Assembly: GCF_033568475.1 (NCBI RefSeq)
Contig: NC_133120.1
Location: 85,392,151 to 85,456,150, forward strand
From: Henckelia pumila
Taxonomy: Eukaryota; Streptophyta; Magnoliopsida; Lamiales; Gesneriaceae
Length of the DNA: 64,000 bases
Direction of reading: 5' to 3'
Position numbers and translations under genes: made by a program. Each line of letters opens with the position of its first letter. The stretch's first letter is position 1. This document shows, in pieces, positions 1 to 12,612 of the stretch. A model generated the notes under the pieces. It saw nothing but the letters and a program-made list of their open reading frames with translations. It did no database searches and was not told where the DNA came from.

Positions 1-39
1 GCATGAAGATGGGCACGGGAGGTGGGCAGCATAGTATAA

Positions 40-42
<3 letters not shown>

Positions 43-82
<40 letters not shown>
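43..82. repeat. (TA)n microsatellite
   Basis: About 20 uninterrupted TA units near the left edge. This is a simple-sequence repeat with no coding content, likely length-variable between individuals. Confidence 0.95.
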
Positions 83-86
<4 letters not shown>

Positions 87-793
87 CTCATGTGTTATAA
101 ACACATTATTCAATTTGTTTCATGATTTCATGTTTTTTTGGCTAAATAGTCTTCGGTAATGCGAAAAGGGGTTTAATTCAAGCACAATTAGTTCGCACTT
201 TACTTATATATAAGTATTTTTTTATTTCGGTTTTCTTTTTGTGATGGATCAATCAACTTGCATCACTTGTTCATGCAAATCATTATTTTATATAATTATA
301 TATTATTGTACTTGAGTTAGTTTAAAAAGATGAAAATGAATAAAAAGGAATTAATATTAAGATTTTTGAAGAATTTAAATTATCTCAACTCGTATATATT
401 TCAATGAATTTGATAATGAAATCGAGTTTTTCTTGAGCCAGTGTCTATACACATATGATCGATTTACCGTGTCAAAAGTGAACTAACATAAACCGTGCAG
501 TTTCGGTTGGACAAATATATAGGTGTCGGTTCAAAGTTCAAACCACCCTTATCCATCCCAAATCCCAATATTGTAATAAAAAAACATGTGGAGTATTTTA
601 TTTTATTATGTGATCCAAATTAATAATTTTGACTAAATGTCACATAGCACATAACACGAAAATAATAAAGGAAATTCAATTTTTATTGGACAACTATCTG
701 TCTAATCGTTTATAGTTGTAGTTTGCGATGAGTTTGTTATCATTGCATTGTACATCGTCTCAAATTTAAGATTTCGATGATTAAATCCTTTCA
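83..793. other. AT-rich gene-free stretch
   Basis: No convincing ORF, splice-site series or transposon terminus was found here. The region is AT-rich intergenic DNA downstream (3') of the minus-strand gene at 794-1132. Confidence 0.6.
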
Positions 794-1132
794 TCAGTCT
801 AAATTTCCGAAACAAACAAAAGACAGAATCGGAGCGGCCTCGTAACCAAAAGGTTGGGCCGGGTGTTGCCATAACTTGGCGATCACCACTGGCTCCTCTA
901 CAATGGTCATCGTCGCGGCGGATGCCACCTCCTGTTTACCATTAGCACAACAAGACTTTGTCTCGTCCATCACATCATTGGAGATGGGCAACTGAACCAA
1001 TGGCGATAAGAGAGGTATCACCACTTTCCATTCCTTTGCCGGACGAATCTGTATTGACGCCGGAGCCGCCCTCTGCAGCCGACTCGATTGGCGCCTCAAA
1101 GACAGATCTTTATTCCCATTGTCGTCTGTCAT
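794..1132 (-). CDS. small conserved plant protein, function unknown
   Basis: A single-exon ORF of 112 aa when started at the ATG at 1132; an in-frame upstream ATG at 1180 would add 16 residues. I prefer 1132 because the basic, serine-rich stretch SLRRQSSRLQRAAPAS and the motif WKVVIPLLSPL then sit near the N-terminus, as in a family of uncharacterised plant proteins I recall with RLQRRAPAS and IPLLSPL motifs. The C-terminal half has KLWQHPAQPFGYEAAP, another family-like block. There is no signal peptide or membrane segment. The codon use and ORF length look genuine, and a TATA-like box and a G-box lie about 85-105 bp upstream on the correct strand. The biochemical role is unknown. Family membership is from memory and was not checked by search. 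Confidence 0.6.
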   Translation of the reverse strand: MTDDNGNKDLSLRRQSSRLQRAAPASIQIRPAKEWKVVIPLLSPLVQLPISNDVMDETKSCCANGKQEVASAATMTIVEEPVVIAKLWQHPAQPFGYEAAPILSFVCFGNLD

Positions 1133-1215
1133 TTTTTTAGGATATGATTGTTGTGGAGCTATAAGATGAAAGAAATTCAAGGAGGAGCAAAGATTGGTGG
1201 TGGAGGGTTTGTGTG

Positions 1216-1235
1216 CTATAAATATGGGGCACGTG
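1216..1235 (-). promoter_or_regulatory. TATA-like box plus G-box for the gene at 794-1132
   Basis: Read on the minus strand, CACGTG (1230-1235, a G-box bound by bZIP/bHLH factors) is followed by ATATTTATAG (1225 to 1216), about 85 bp before the ATG at 1132. The spacing suits a plant core promoter. The same bases also read CTATAAATAT on the plus strand, so direction rests on the neighbouring gene. Confidence 0.45.
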
Positions 1236-1550
1236 GATTACACGCATGGGAGAAAAGAGTCGAGTGCAGAATCATATTCTTTTCAGTCAATGGTCGTTAA
1301 AAAGAGACAGGATATTGATAATAAATTGTTGATATGGATGCAATTACCAGGGGACGATCCATCTATGAAATCAAGCAGCTAGGATCTTTTCATGTATGTT
1401 CGATATTATCATTCGAGGAGGGAGGGTCCATTACATGAAGAGTAGCATTCTTTTTCCTTTTTCTTTGATTACTGGCAACTCTTAAAACGGCATGAATACA
1501 GAACTATTTGAACCAAACTAGAATAGGGTAATAATAGATCCATCACAAAG
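1236..1550. other. intergenic spacer
   Basis: Nothing recognisable. It lies between the promoter of the small minus-strand gene and the 3' end of ARP9, so it probably holds the ARP9 3' UTR at its right end. Confidence 0.5.
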
Positions 1551-4500
1551 TCAAGAATTTATGTAACACATGGATTGGGCTTGAAGAAAATAAGAATCCT
1601 TGTATTTTCTACCGCTTCCAATGTATATCCCATTCTTGATCCAGTCATCGCGATGTATCCAGGCATCCCGCGTGAAATCGAGGACACCTAGTATCTGCAG
1701 CAAGATAACATGACAAGTTAATGGCAGCACTTACTCTTGAGCTGATACTGCTGAACACCATGATGATTGCGAGCATCCAAATCGTATACATTTTGTATTA
1801 ATGAATATGAGAACAAAAAAGTTGTCTTATATGTTTACATAAAACTTGTGACTTATTTTGCTATCACGGAATATAATACAAAAATAAGGAAATATTGAAA
1901 AGATAATTACATTGCCGAGGCAGCGAAAAAGGGTTTTCGGTTTAACGACTACCTTTAGGAAAACAAAGCAAATGTATATCAAGAACACTTACCACTCCAC
2001 CTTTCCATGAAACGAAGGCAGGATTTGTTCTCGATTGCAAAACCTGTTAGTTGTTGCATTATGGAAGTATTGAGCATTTCATAGAAACCCATCATCATAA
2101 GGGAAGATTCCAAGAAATTTAATAAAACACATCCTAATTGATTATCTCTCGACAGTACTTAATTGATCAGCATCAAGATTCTATAAACATAAAAGGGTTT
2201 GCATATCATGTTTCCAGTAGTCTCCTTTTGTGGTTTAGACTGATAACATTAGAGACGATGCTTCCGATGGGAATTTGCTTACATTTTCAGATATGGATAC
2301 TCAAGTTTTTTAGCTAATTCAAGTTCAACGTGCATTTTATAGTAGTATAATTTCTGAGGCAAAAACTACTAACCTCCACGGTATCAATAGCTTCATGAGA
2401 GGGAATAGCATGCAAAACCCTGAGAGAAATATTAAGAGTTAAACAATAAGTTCATCCAAGTAAATATGACTATTGTGTAGCCTTATTGAAAATATGTATG
2501 AGAAAAACGCACCGCCAGGGGAACCTGAAACAAATTCGAGGATCTTTGGATGCATGCTTTATTTCTAGCTTTTGTGCATATGTTAACAATTAAAAAGAAA
2601 CAACTCCATATTAGAATAGAACAAACCTCTCTTCCACTGCAGAAATGAGACCCCCGGTTAGAGCCACTCCACCAATCTGCAGGACTGAATAATGTCATGC
2701 TCCCATTCATGGATGCTCGAAATCTGAATAGAACTAAGGGGAGAACTCACCAGTTGCATGCTACAGAACAACTTTCTCTGCAGGTCAATGCGCCCTAAAA
2801 TTTTCGAAATCAATCAGAAGCAAATTATACAACCATCCAGTTTTGTTAATGACAGATGCTTATACAGTAACAAATTTAAACTTTACCTGTTGAAAGAATG
2901 CTTTTTGAAATAGCATCAGCAAGACCAATATTTTCCTCTTTTTTTGGCTTCAATTGGAATATAGGGTAAGCTTCCCACATAGGATAAAATCCACTGCTAG
3001 AAGGGAAGTAACCATCCGACATATCGGGTCTCCTAGGAAAGTCCCATGTATCTTCCAGCATATCCTCGTTATCACTGAACCTGGAGTTGAAAATAATTAT
3101 TGTTTGAGAAACGGGCAATGCAAATTAGCAGAATTTAGTAAAATAAAACCTGGACTTGACATTACTCACCAAGAGCGAGGTGGTGGGGGATACACATCCG
3201 GAGCCAAAAGCATAGGGTAGAACAAACCCATAGGGGGAACCTGCTTTCAGCACAATATATCAAATCTATTGCACGAATGTAGTGTAAACCAGTATTTTGC
3301 CCACTACAAATAAAGAATTGTAAAGTAAAAAAAAAAGTTTAACAGATTAGTTTCTAAGGCATACATTAAGAGCGGTTAGTCTTGTCTTGTGAGACCCAGG
3401 TGGTATGCCATCTTCATATGAATGAACTACAGCAACAGCTTCAACTTCTCCTTCCTGAACATCAAGTCTAAAATGATTCGATGCTCATTTTCTCATAAAA
3501 GTCATGTATCAAAGTAATGAGTAGTCTCGTGATGAATCAGTTGTCAAAAGGAACCTTAATGGCAGAGGTCAGATGACAACCCATATCTTTCATAGCCAAA
3601 AAGATCACTGAATAAATAACCTAATAACTTAAGATTAAATCATTCAATACCTCTAATTTTAGGTTCCTTGGTCATCAACTAAATACTTTGTTCCAAAAAC
3701 TTATCTTGATCTAGGAAATTAACATGATCAAAATACATCGAAAAAACTAGCATCTTAAGGACAAATTTCATGAAGTTAATAGTGTTGAACTCACCCTAAT
3801 TAGACAGTGAGACTCTTTTAGCCTGTTGAGCATCAACAAGTCTATGGGTTTTGTCAGAGGATCACTGCGAATTGGTGGCCATGTTTGATGATGCCTCTGA
3901 GTCCAGAGAAGGCATCTTGATATATCCTGAATCAAAAAATAACATCAGGATTCAGTAATTGAGAAGGCAGGAATATATTTGTCTCAGTACCATCTCATTA
4001 ACAATTAACAACCAAACTAAAAAGATAAAACTCAATATTCACCTCTCCACCATATCGTAGAGTAATCTGTGTGTTAGGTAAAGTCACTCCATCCTAAACA
4101 TCAACAGAAGGCAATCAGGTAAATGAGGAGCATTTGTTGCTATCAAGTAATTTTAATCAAGACAAATATGATTTCCAATTCTTCCATATGCCTGAAAAAA
4201 ATCTTCAATAATGTTGTTGATAAGTACATATGGTGAAAAAATCCTCGACAAAAAAGAACTCCTCAGGTGATTGAGATAAATACCTCAACGCAGATAACTG
4301 ACGTCACCTGAGCACCAATATTCACAATACATGCTGTTGACAAGCCATTCCCAAAGACAGCAGTTAGTCCTTCCTACATTATGTGTTAAAATGAATGAGA
4401 GGTGATAAAAAGAGAAAAGATCAAGAACATAAGTGACTAAAGGAACCAAAGATTAACTAAAATATTCCAACCATTACAAGTTAGAGAGGGCAGCTTCTAG

Positions 4501-7500
4501 CCGTAGTAAAGGGTGGTGTATAACATCTTGTACATAATTCATATAGTTAAGTGAATATCCAGAATTGCACATGTTTTCTTGGTCGCCGCTTGCAATCAAC
4601 TGGAAGCCAATCATCTTCATCATTTTCAAATTTACTTTATCCTTCTTCTATATTAGTATTACTGGATAACTGGGTTTTTATTTTCGTTTATATATTAATA
4701 CCCACACACCAAGTGTGTGCTGACCACTAGTTTAGATGAAAATTTTACCGGGAAGAAGTACCTGGTGGACTACCGCTGTGCTGAAACACAAGTCTCGAAG
4801 CACTATAGTAAGAACTTCCTTGATTTCTGCTCACAGATATACAAAATGCAGCAAATTTGTCAAGCTCACATATTCAAAGACATGATCACAGGTTAGTGGC
4901 ACTATGACAAATGGAATATGAGCATAAACGAAAAGAAAGGTCAATTACAATAGAACATTAAGAATGAGGGTGGGCCGAGTTTGGGGCCTCAACTTATTTT
5001 TCCCTTGTTAAGCAACATGCACCGAGGACTAGCCTATCATGTGTCATGTTTTTAATTCTAGGAACTGCTTCTTACCACATTCTTATCCATAGCGATCGAT
5101 GCTACATATTTCAGCAAAATCTACAGGCATAAATTTCTTAGATGGTAAATCCTAGAAGATGCAACACATCCACTTGATGTGACAAATTACAAGTGACTGT
5201 AAAAGGCGGAGACATTGTTACATTATTCTACAATGGAGCTCAAAGTTAAACTCATCTCCTTCCAAGCAGCTAAAGCGAAGATCTCTTCTCAAGGAAACAA
5301 AAATATTTTGACAGCAAAATAATTTATCTTCTGAAAGTCATGATGTAACCCTGAATGTAAGTATTTCAAGAAAAACAAATATAAGAGAGGACTTTGAAAG
5401 CCCATTATAAGAGTGATTTGAGCCAGAACTGAGTAAACATGACAGCAAAAACGATGGTGAATTGTGCAGCATATGAGAATACTGCACAGATATGCACGGA
5501 CACCAGATGCGCCAAGCTATCAAGAATTGAAGCATTGAGCACAAAAGTTTAATTTTTAGCAAGTAATAGAATAAATTTATTATATTGCATTTGACAATTA
5601 GACTAACGCGTCAACACCCAGATAAAATACAAAATAATATGCGATAATTACCTCGACTATCAAATGTATCAGGGACTACAATGACAGCAGAATACATATG
5701 TCTTTGACTGCGAGGAATGTGAAGTTTATCGATCAAAATCCAATCCAAGATAGTCAGCATATCCTCAAGTACCTGAAGATTGTGGTGTTAATGTTCAGAG
5801 CTTGAGACTAAATTTGAAAATATCTACTTTTAACATTGTTCTTTAAGAAATTAAATTAACTTTCAGTTCTTGTGTAGCATGTGATGAAATGGTTTTGGCT
5901 GCATATTGTTTTAAATTTCAAGTTGTAGTTGAACGTGATGAATTGAATCAGAAATATACAGCGGCCTGGTGATCATAACAGGTAGACCTTCTACAAAATC
6001 AACCCCCCCCCCCCCCCCCCCCCCCCCCGAGATTAAATTTAACATGAAAAGTTCATCGGACTGCAGAAGGATCTTAGTATCATAAAATATAAATATTGAT
6101 AGATAGTACCTGCTGCACAGGATAATGAAGAGATATGTTAAGGTGACCTCTGCGAATAGGACGGCGCAAGACATATGGTTCACTTGAAGATATTCTCAGA
6201 GCTTCTTCACCACAAATGTACTCCCTGTACTTAGGCTCAGAGGAACTGTCTTCCTCATCTGTTTTACCTTCCTTCTGGATCAATGCTTCTCCAGATCCCA
6301 GTGAATTACCTATGATTACATCGTTATTGATGATTTAAAATTAAAATATATTTTAACTAAAACAGACCAGACTATATGCCATGACACCACATAATAATGC
6401 ATAAGGGAAATGAATCAAGTGTTGTCAAAAAAATAATGAGTTTAACTATCATAGAAACTACTGATTGGTGCTTCTAAATCCCACACATTCACAAACATAA
6501 TGGAGGAACATAAACTATATGTTTCAACACAATTCTATGATGGTTAACTGAATGTGTAAAAAATAACTACCGAACACATGCACTGATGCACATGCCAGAA
6601 CTTCACAATCCAATGAGCCAGATAAGGCTACAAATCTAAGCAACAATATCTGGAAGTAATAGGCTAACTGCCATGAGTCATCAAACTGACTACGCAGCGG
6701 CCGAAGTGCACTATTCAGCCAAGCACATATATGGTTTTTAGAGATACACATTAAATGTTTTTTTTGAAAAGAATGAGTGAATCGTCATAAATAAAGAACA
6801 GTACTTGATAGATAGCAAGACTGATTAAGGACAAGGATGAAAGAGAAGCACCAAGAATCCTATTTTCCATCCACTAAAAACGAATACATGCCTTTCTCAA
6901 ACACTTCAGTCCATGGAATAACAGTCTCTTTTCTCTCTTTACTTTGAGAAGGAAAGGCATCCACACGACCCATCTGCAAAATAAAGATTTCAAACTACTA
7001 TCTCAATAACCTTTATGATACCAGAAATGCAAAACGCCAAGATCCCAAAATTTTAGTTAAAAATCCAGTTCATGATACAATTTCTCTGCGAAAGACATTA
7101 CCTTCTGAGGGAATTGATCGTTAGTCACTTCTTCATCTAAAAACCGAATTTTCAGCAATGATGCAATCTGCCAAACCAGTACATGAGAATAACGAACACA
7201 GAAAGGCAGATTCTTGAATCTTCCAATCAGTAATTTTTTTAAAAAAAAAATCAACTAACAATATCATAAGCCCTTTCCCGCTCCATATGTTGCGCCGTGG
7301 TAACCTGAGAATTAAGCAACTGCAAGAAGGGGACAAAAACCGAGGCAAGGGATAAAAATCAAATCTCTGAGCTAAAAACTCTGAACATCTAAGAAAATAA
7401 ACCAGTTACCTGATCTTGAACGTTTTTTTTAGGCATTTGCGATGTGCGTCTAGCAATGCAATGCGGAATAGTATGCGGCGAATCATGTTGTGCCAGTCCT

Positions 7501-7752
7501 ACTCTTATATTAGCTGAACCTAAATCAACCCACAAGAAAAAATCATAAATTTTAGAAGAATTAAAACTGAGAATTGAAAGCAAGCCAATGCTTTCGTGTG
7601 TACCAGGGTTTATTACAACGAGGTTGGAACCGCGCTCTGCGAGCAGTTGAGAGGGAACCACCGATTTGAGGTAATCCTGAGTGCATCAGATTAAAAACCC
7701 CGGTGAGTACACTGAAGGATCATTTCGTGAGAGGATTTTTAGTGCTTACCAT
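1551..7752 (-). CDS. ARP9: actin-related protein 9 (ARP9), 20 coding exons
   Basis: Orphan plant actin-related protein of the nuclear ARP class; an actin fold is expected, with no defined enzymatic role. Coding exons on the minus strand: 7750-7752 (the ATG only), 7604-7676, 7410-7519, 7260-7304, 7102-7167, 6892-6973, 6110-6309, 5652-5772, 4762-4826, 4284-4373, 4043-4093, 3795-3926, 3365-3454, 3170-3240, 2887-3080, 2751-2794, 2627-2676, 2374-2419, 1993-2043, 1551-1694. They sum to 1728 nt (575 aa plus stop), close to the roughly 600 aa of Arabidopsis ARP9. Motifs: AERGSNLVVINPGSANIRVG (phosphate-binding region), NIGAQVTSVICVEDG and IGGVALTGGLISAVEERV (actin-fold signatures). Frame is kept across every junction. 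Two oddities: the first coding exon contributes only ATG, and the intron after 6892 uses a GC donor. The 5' UTR upstream of 7752 was not delimited. Confidence 0.93.
2513..2524 (-). other. candidate 12-nt microexon in ARP9
   Basis: Inside the intron between exons 2627-2676 and 2374-2419, twelve bases are flanked by a strong TTTCAG acceptor and a GTGCG donor. Including them keeps the frame and adds four residues (about FPWR) before VLHAIP. As I recall, family members read directly EERVLHAIP, so this is at most an alternative exon. Confidence 0.25.
6003..6028. repeat. poly-C(26) homopolymer in an ARP9 intron
   Basis: Twenty-six consecutive C on the plus strand (G in the transcript) within the intron between exons 6110-6309 and 5652-5772. 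Such tracts are rare in AT-rich plant introns and are prone to length error in sequencing. Confidence 0.95.
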
Positions 7753-8751
7753 GGAAGAAGCAGAACGTAAAGCTATGGCTTCGGCTCAACTTAAATCGTG
7801 TTAGGTCTCAGCTAAACGATTCATTTCATTTAATTTGAAAAAGAGTAAATTCTTTTTTTAAAAAAAAAGAATAAATTGACTAGTCACCTCTACTGGTTTC
7901 AAATTGAGTGAGGTTACATGATTGGTCCATAATATAAATAATATAAAATAGGTGGGTTGAGTTAAGAATCGACCAATCCATCAAATGGTGAGTTAGTCCG
8001 CGGCCGCCTTGTTTAACGGTGGGTTGTGGCACCCAATCTGCCAATTACAGTTAAGTTCGTCGAGTTGACTTCTACTACCTAAAATAGGTGAGTTAAGTTG
8101 GTGTTTTTCCAACCCACCAAAAACGTCGGTCCGATCCGTCCCGCTAACGGTAGGTTGCGATAAGTTGTGGATTGATATGTCCCGCTAACCAATTTTGACA
8201 CACACCACATGAATTCGGGTAGGAGCTAGAACTATATATTGGGGCGTGTTTGGGTTTTTAGATTGATTCCATGATTCCATCCATATATTTAATTAGAAGC
8301 ATTTTTTTTTACATTCTTCATAGATCGAGTAGAAAATCAGTCTAATGATTCGAAAAAACTTTTATGATGTTTCTCAAACCCATTTAATAGATTATATTAA
8401 AATTCTGATCGATCTTCCAAAAGAATATCAAAACTTGGCATGATTAAGTTTCTTAAATTAAGAAATACAGTTTCATCCCTTTAATTGGCATACTAGTTAT
8501 AGATTCTTGGCCACATCATGAACCACCTTCTTTCATATTCAACCTCACAACAAGCAAAGGATGCAATTCAATGAGATAAGAAGACTTGCAAGGCTGATGA
8601 TGTATATCCATGTATATGAACCCTTTTCCAACAAGGGATAACCAATAGACATCCATCCATCCAAACATCAGAAATGTCCATTCGTGAACTAACTGCACTT
8701 CATTCCAATCCTAAGCTGTCTTTTCTTTTATCCCAGAAAATAATCTAACTC
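7753..8751. other. intergenic region between ARP9 and the HR-like lesion-inducing gene
   Basis: Holds the ARP9 5' UTR/promoter side at the left and the 3' flank of the next gene at the right. Around 7940-8180 there are several imperfect copies of GGTGGGTTG-like words on alternating strands, but no transposon termini could be defined. No coding sequence is supported. Confidence 0.5.
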
Positions 8752-11147
8752 TCAAGCTGCCTTCGGTTTTGGGGCCTTTTTCTTCTGTAGCTTCCTCAAA
8801 ATCGAGTTCTTCATTCCCAGGAAGAAAAGCAATGCGCCGAGATATGCCACACACTGCCAATAAAAGGTAAATCAAGTCACTCTAGCTAGAAAACACAAAT
8901 AACACAAATAATTTACAAAGTCGGTTTTCGCCTTTCGGGGGGGAAAAATGTCATTTTTTCTAGAATTACAATTCCCGTTCGAATTCCTTGATTCATCCCT
9001 ACAAGAACCAGTATGATAAAAAATTATCTGGTTTTTTGTCAATGGTTACGATGGTTTCAGCATTACCTACTGCCAATAAAAGGTAAATCGAGTCACTCTA
9101 GCTAGAAAACACAAATAACACAAATAATTTACAAAGTCGGTTTTCGGGGGAAAAAATGTCATTTTTCTAGAACTACAATTCCCGTACGAATTCCTCGATT
9201 CATCCCTACAAGAACCAGTATGATAAAAAATTATCTGGTTTTTTTGTCAATGGTTACGATGGTTTCAGGCTTTCAGCATTACCTGGAGGAACTCGCGTAA
9301 GAGTACGAAAAATTTTGGCTCGCCAACATCATAGTTGTAAAAGTCATACAAGATGGGAGTCGTCAAAATCAAGTAGAATATCTGCATCATCGATAAGAAA
9401 GCAAGTAAAAAGTGGTCACAATGAAACTCCTTCAAATCAATGTTAAGGTAGGATCAGATGATCTTACCAAAAGAAAAGCACCAAAACCGCTGCCTAGGAC
9501 AAATAAAAGACCTCCAAACCCCTTCAGAAAAATACAGGTAGCAACAAAAGTCCTAGCCTGCAAAGCGTACATAACCAGAATCAACATACACCGAATGATG
9601 ACAGAACAGTAGTTTCTTTTTTCTTTTCTTTTCTTTTCTTTTCCTTTCCTTTTTTTTTTTAAAGGAACACTATATACAGGAATGGATTCTAGATCAAGAA
9701 TACCAGAGGCTTTACATCAAAGTATATATCGTTTTTCCCGATTTTTCCATCGATGAACGTTTTGACAAGCTCAAGCTTTGGAGCCCATTCTTTTGCCGCA
9801 GGCCCACCATCATTTCCAAATTCGTTGAACCTAAAAAACAATGCAAGCCACATTGGTAGAGAGCAATATAATAAAAGGTGCTCACAAACTGGAAATTATG
9901 AGGATTTACATCATACACAGTATATAAAAAATACCAAAAACCAAAGGCTGTAAATGTTTGAAAATCTTATCGAGTGAACAGTAATTAGCCTATAAAGCAA
10001 ACCTAAGATATAATTCTTGCTCGATTCTAGCATTCTCTGATTCCAAAAGTCACAATTTAGCATTTGTTAGACAAGCCCTTCTATGTGTTCTTGTTACATC
10101 CTACATACCATTTTTGGCCAGTCCACATACTTTGACTTTGTCTGAAAACCATGTTTAACACTGACATCAGCAGCAAACAGAACATCTTCCATGACTTGGG
10201 TCTTTCAGGATTCTTCTGTATTACCATTGGTTTCCCTCATTTTATAAAAAAGTTTCTTAACAATTATTCATGTAAAACAAATTCACTAGTAGGATGGTTT
10301 GGCAAAAAAAATCCACCCAGACAAACAAATTAAAGCAATTAAACAGTAAAGGTTGATCGTTGTATTTAATGATTTCTCAGGAACACCACTACCTTTAATG
10401 TATACTAAGCCAAAATTTCTGAAAGAATGACTCCATCCAATTGTTGCCATTTGTTCAGCAAATTCTAATCCCTAAATCCACTAAAATTTCATAGCACTTC
10501 GATTGTAAACACTTACAAAGAAATATTTAGAACACGATGTCAAGTTTGATTTGTTCAACAAGAGTCCAAGTTATATTCCATTTCTTCACTTATTCCTCCC
10601 CTTTTTGATAAGTAAGCTAATATAATCTATATGGATCCCCTGAAGTAAAAACACAATCCCGGTTGCCAAAAGAAAAATTAAGGAAAGGTATAGCTAATCA
10701 AGAAGCAAGATAAGCAACTAGCTAAAACTTCAAACATGATACCTCAGCACTCCCCAAAAACACAAGACCCACTTAAAAGTCGTGCCTTTCCAATACTTCG
10801 CACTACTTACAATCTACCAATATGAAAATAAACAGGACAATCTCCTCGCAACACAACACAACGAGATCAATTTGTTTTCCATCTTCTCCTGGTCAAAAGT
10901 AATTTTTAAAGAAAAAACCTAAACAAAAGATTTAGATCTGAAACCACGAGAAAAGTCTCCACATATTATAAAATCACATAAATAGCATTAAATTAGCATA
11001 CATATCTAAATACACAACAGATCTGATTACCAAACAGAGGAAAACAAAACAAAAAATGGGAAAAAGAGAAGTGGGTTACATTTGCCATGCAGATAAGATG
11101 AAGATTGAAGCAAACAGCACTCTTCCAAGAAATGATGAGAAACCCAT
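8752..11147 (-). CDS. HR-like lesion-inducing (HRLI) family membrane protein
   Basis: Five exons on the minus strand: 11080-11147, 9704-9830, 9468-9557, 9283-9381 and 8752-8853, totalling 486 nt and 161 aa, the usual length for this plant family. The start ATG at 11147 gives MGFSSFLGRVLFASIFILSA, a hydrophobic N-terminal membrane segment. Then follow FNEFGNDGGPAAKEWAPKL, a glycine-rich hydrophobic segment LKGFGGLLFVLGSGFGAFLL, TTPILYDFYNYD, and a final hydrophobic segment YLGALLFFLGMKNS before a lysine-rich tail (KLQKKKAPKPKAA). Four membrane-associated segments are likely. Family members are named for lesion formation on over-expression; their molecular activity is not established. All splice sites are GT-AG. 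Intron 4 is duplicated in tandem (8853-9284). Confidence 0.92.
8853..9284 (-). repeat. tandem duplication of HRLI intron 4 (2 x 216 bp)
   Basis: Two direct copies, 8853-9068 and 9069-9284, begin with ACTGCCAATAAAAGG and end with CAGCATTACCT on the plus strand. They differ by a few substitutions and small indels. Each unit contains one full intron with its own donor and acceptor. On the coding strand the two copies are separated by only TAG, which is in frame. Confidence 0.9.
9612..9661. repeat. (TTTTC)n low-complexity tract in an HRLI intron
   Basis: Pyrimidine-only run of TTTTC/TTTCC units ending in a T homopolymer, inside the intron between exons 9704-9830 and 9468-9557. On the coding strand it is purine-rich. 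Confidence 0.9.
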
Positions 11148-12118
11148 GTTTTCTCACTGCCCTTTGCTCTTCAAATACCCTCTGGCTCTGGCTGAGCGGG
11201 TGACAAAGGAAATGTTTCACACTTCGTGAAGGAAAAAAAATAAATTGACTTAAAAGGAATCGAAAATAATAATTGGCTGTACTATGAGAGCAAGCGGGGG
11301 GGAGTTGGTAAGATGCGATTTTCCACAATTTTCAGTGTGTTTGGATGCATGAAAAATAGGAATTGGATTTGAAATTGGATTGAAATTGGATTTGAAATTC
11401 ATAGAATTGGAATTTCTTTGTGTGTTTGGCAAGAATTTAAAATATGATTAGGAATTTGGATTTGACAATTAAAAATAATATTATTTATATTAAAAATTTT
11501 GCATTCTTATTTTAAAATTCTTGTTTTATTAATAACATTTATATATATACTCATATAATTTTTATCAAGAACAAAATATTAATTTTGAACATGTTAAAAA
11601 ATATTTTTATTAAATAGTTTTTTTAAGAAATGAAAAATAAATAAAGCTATCGATATGAAAACAAAGTAAAGTTACTAATTTTGAGAAATTAGATTTTTTA
11701 ATGTTAAAAAATGAATTTTTTTAGAATAAAAAAGTAATTTATATAATTTTTTAGATATAAAAAAAATTGATTTGATTTTCTCAAAAATTTATATATATGT
11801 AAAAAATCGTTCATTTGAGTTCGTACACTGTAATCTAAGTAGATCATAAAAATATTTTAAAAATATAATATATTACGTTCATGTTATATAAAAATGTATT
11901 ATATATTACACACAAAGTATATATATATCTCAACTACGTACCAGTAAACATAATAGTAACCCACAATCAACCCGAACTATTGATTATCTTACAAACATCA
12001 AAATTTCTTGTAACCAACTTGTTAATTATCTTAAAATAATAATAATTTAAAAAAAAAACATAGCTTCTCCATTGAAGTTTTATCCTGATATATATCATAG
12101 CGCTCTTCTTGAGTAGAG
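11148..12118. other. HRLI promoter side and AT-rich intergenic DNA
   Basis: Upstream of the HRLI ATG, without a clear TATA box. Bases 11328-11470 hold short repeated words (GAAATTGGATTT) flanked by TGTGTTTGG at both ends (11335 and 11420 areas), which may be a small decayed transposon, but no TSD was found. The rest is very AT-rich with no ORF. Confidence 0.45.
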
Positions 12119-12123
12119 TGAAC

Positions 12124-12610
12124 TGTTAGATCAATTTAATTATATAGGCTTATATGTGAATAATTATGTATTGTGGGTTGTCAGTTAAGTTGAGTCCAAA
12201 ATAAAGTGATCAATTAAAGTTTTTGATAATTGGACTTTAATGTATCTAATACGATGTGGGTCTTTTGATGTGTAGAGACTAAAATATTATTTCTGGTTTT
12301 GTGATGGACTGAAACATAAATAATAGAGATAATTAACAGAATTATCTATATAACGTGGTTATGGTCCCCAGATTACGCGTATCACGTTCCACTATCTCTA
12401 ATCCTCATTATTAGAATAGAACCAGGGAGAAAACAAAGGGCTCTCAGGAAGAACGCGTAGATCTGGAAGATCAACCAGTCGTTCTCTACAGATTTCTACA
12501 GATTTAAGACCATGGCTTCAGGTATGCTTCCGCTTTAAGTTTTTTAGATTAATCTTAATGATTTGCATGACGATTCTGGCTATAATTTTATGGATTTAAT
12601 ATTTCCAACA
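12124..12610 (+). repeat. Copia 5' LTR
   Basis: Starts TG and ends CA, 487 bp. Near its 3' end lies ATGGCTTCAG followed by GTATGC (12512-12527), an ATG codon next to a strong splice donor. Confidence 0.95.
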
Positions 12611-12612
12611 AG

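Noticed and set aside
11328-11470. A complete MITE
   Set aside because: Repeated words and TGTGTTTGG at both ends are suggestive, but no clean inverted termini or TSD could be found.
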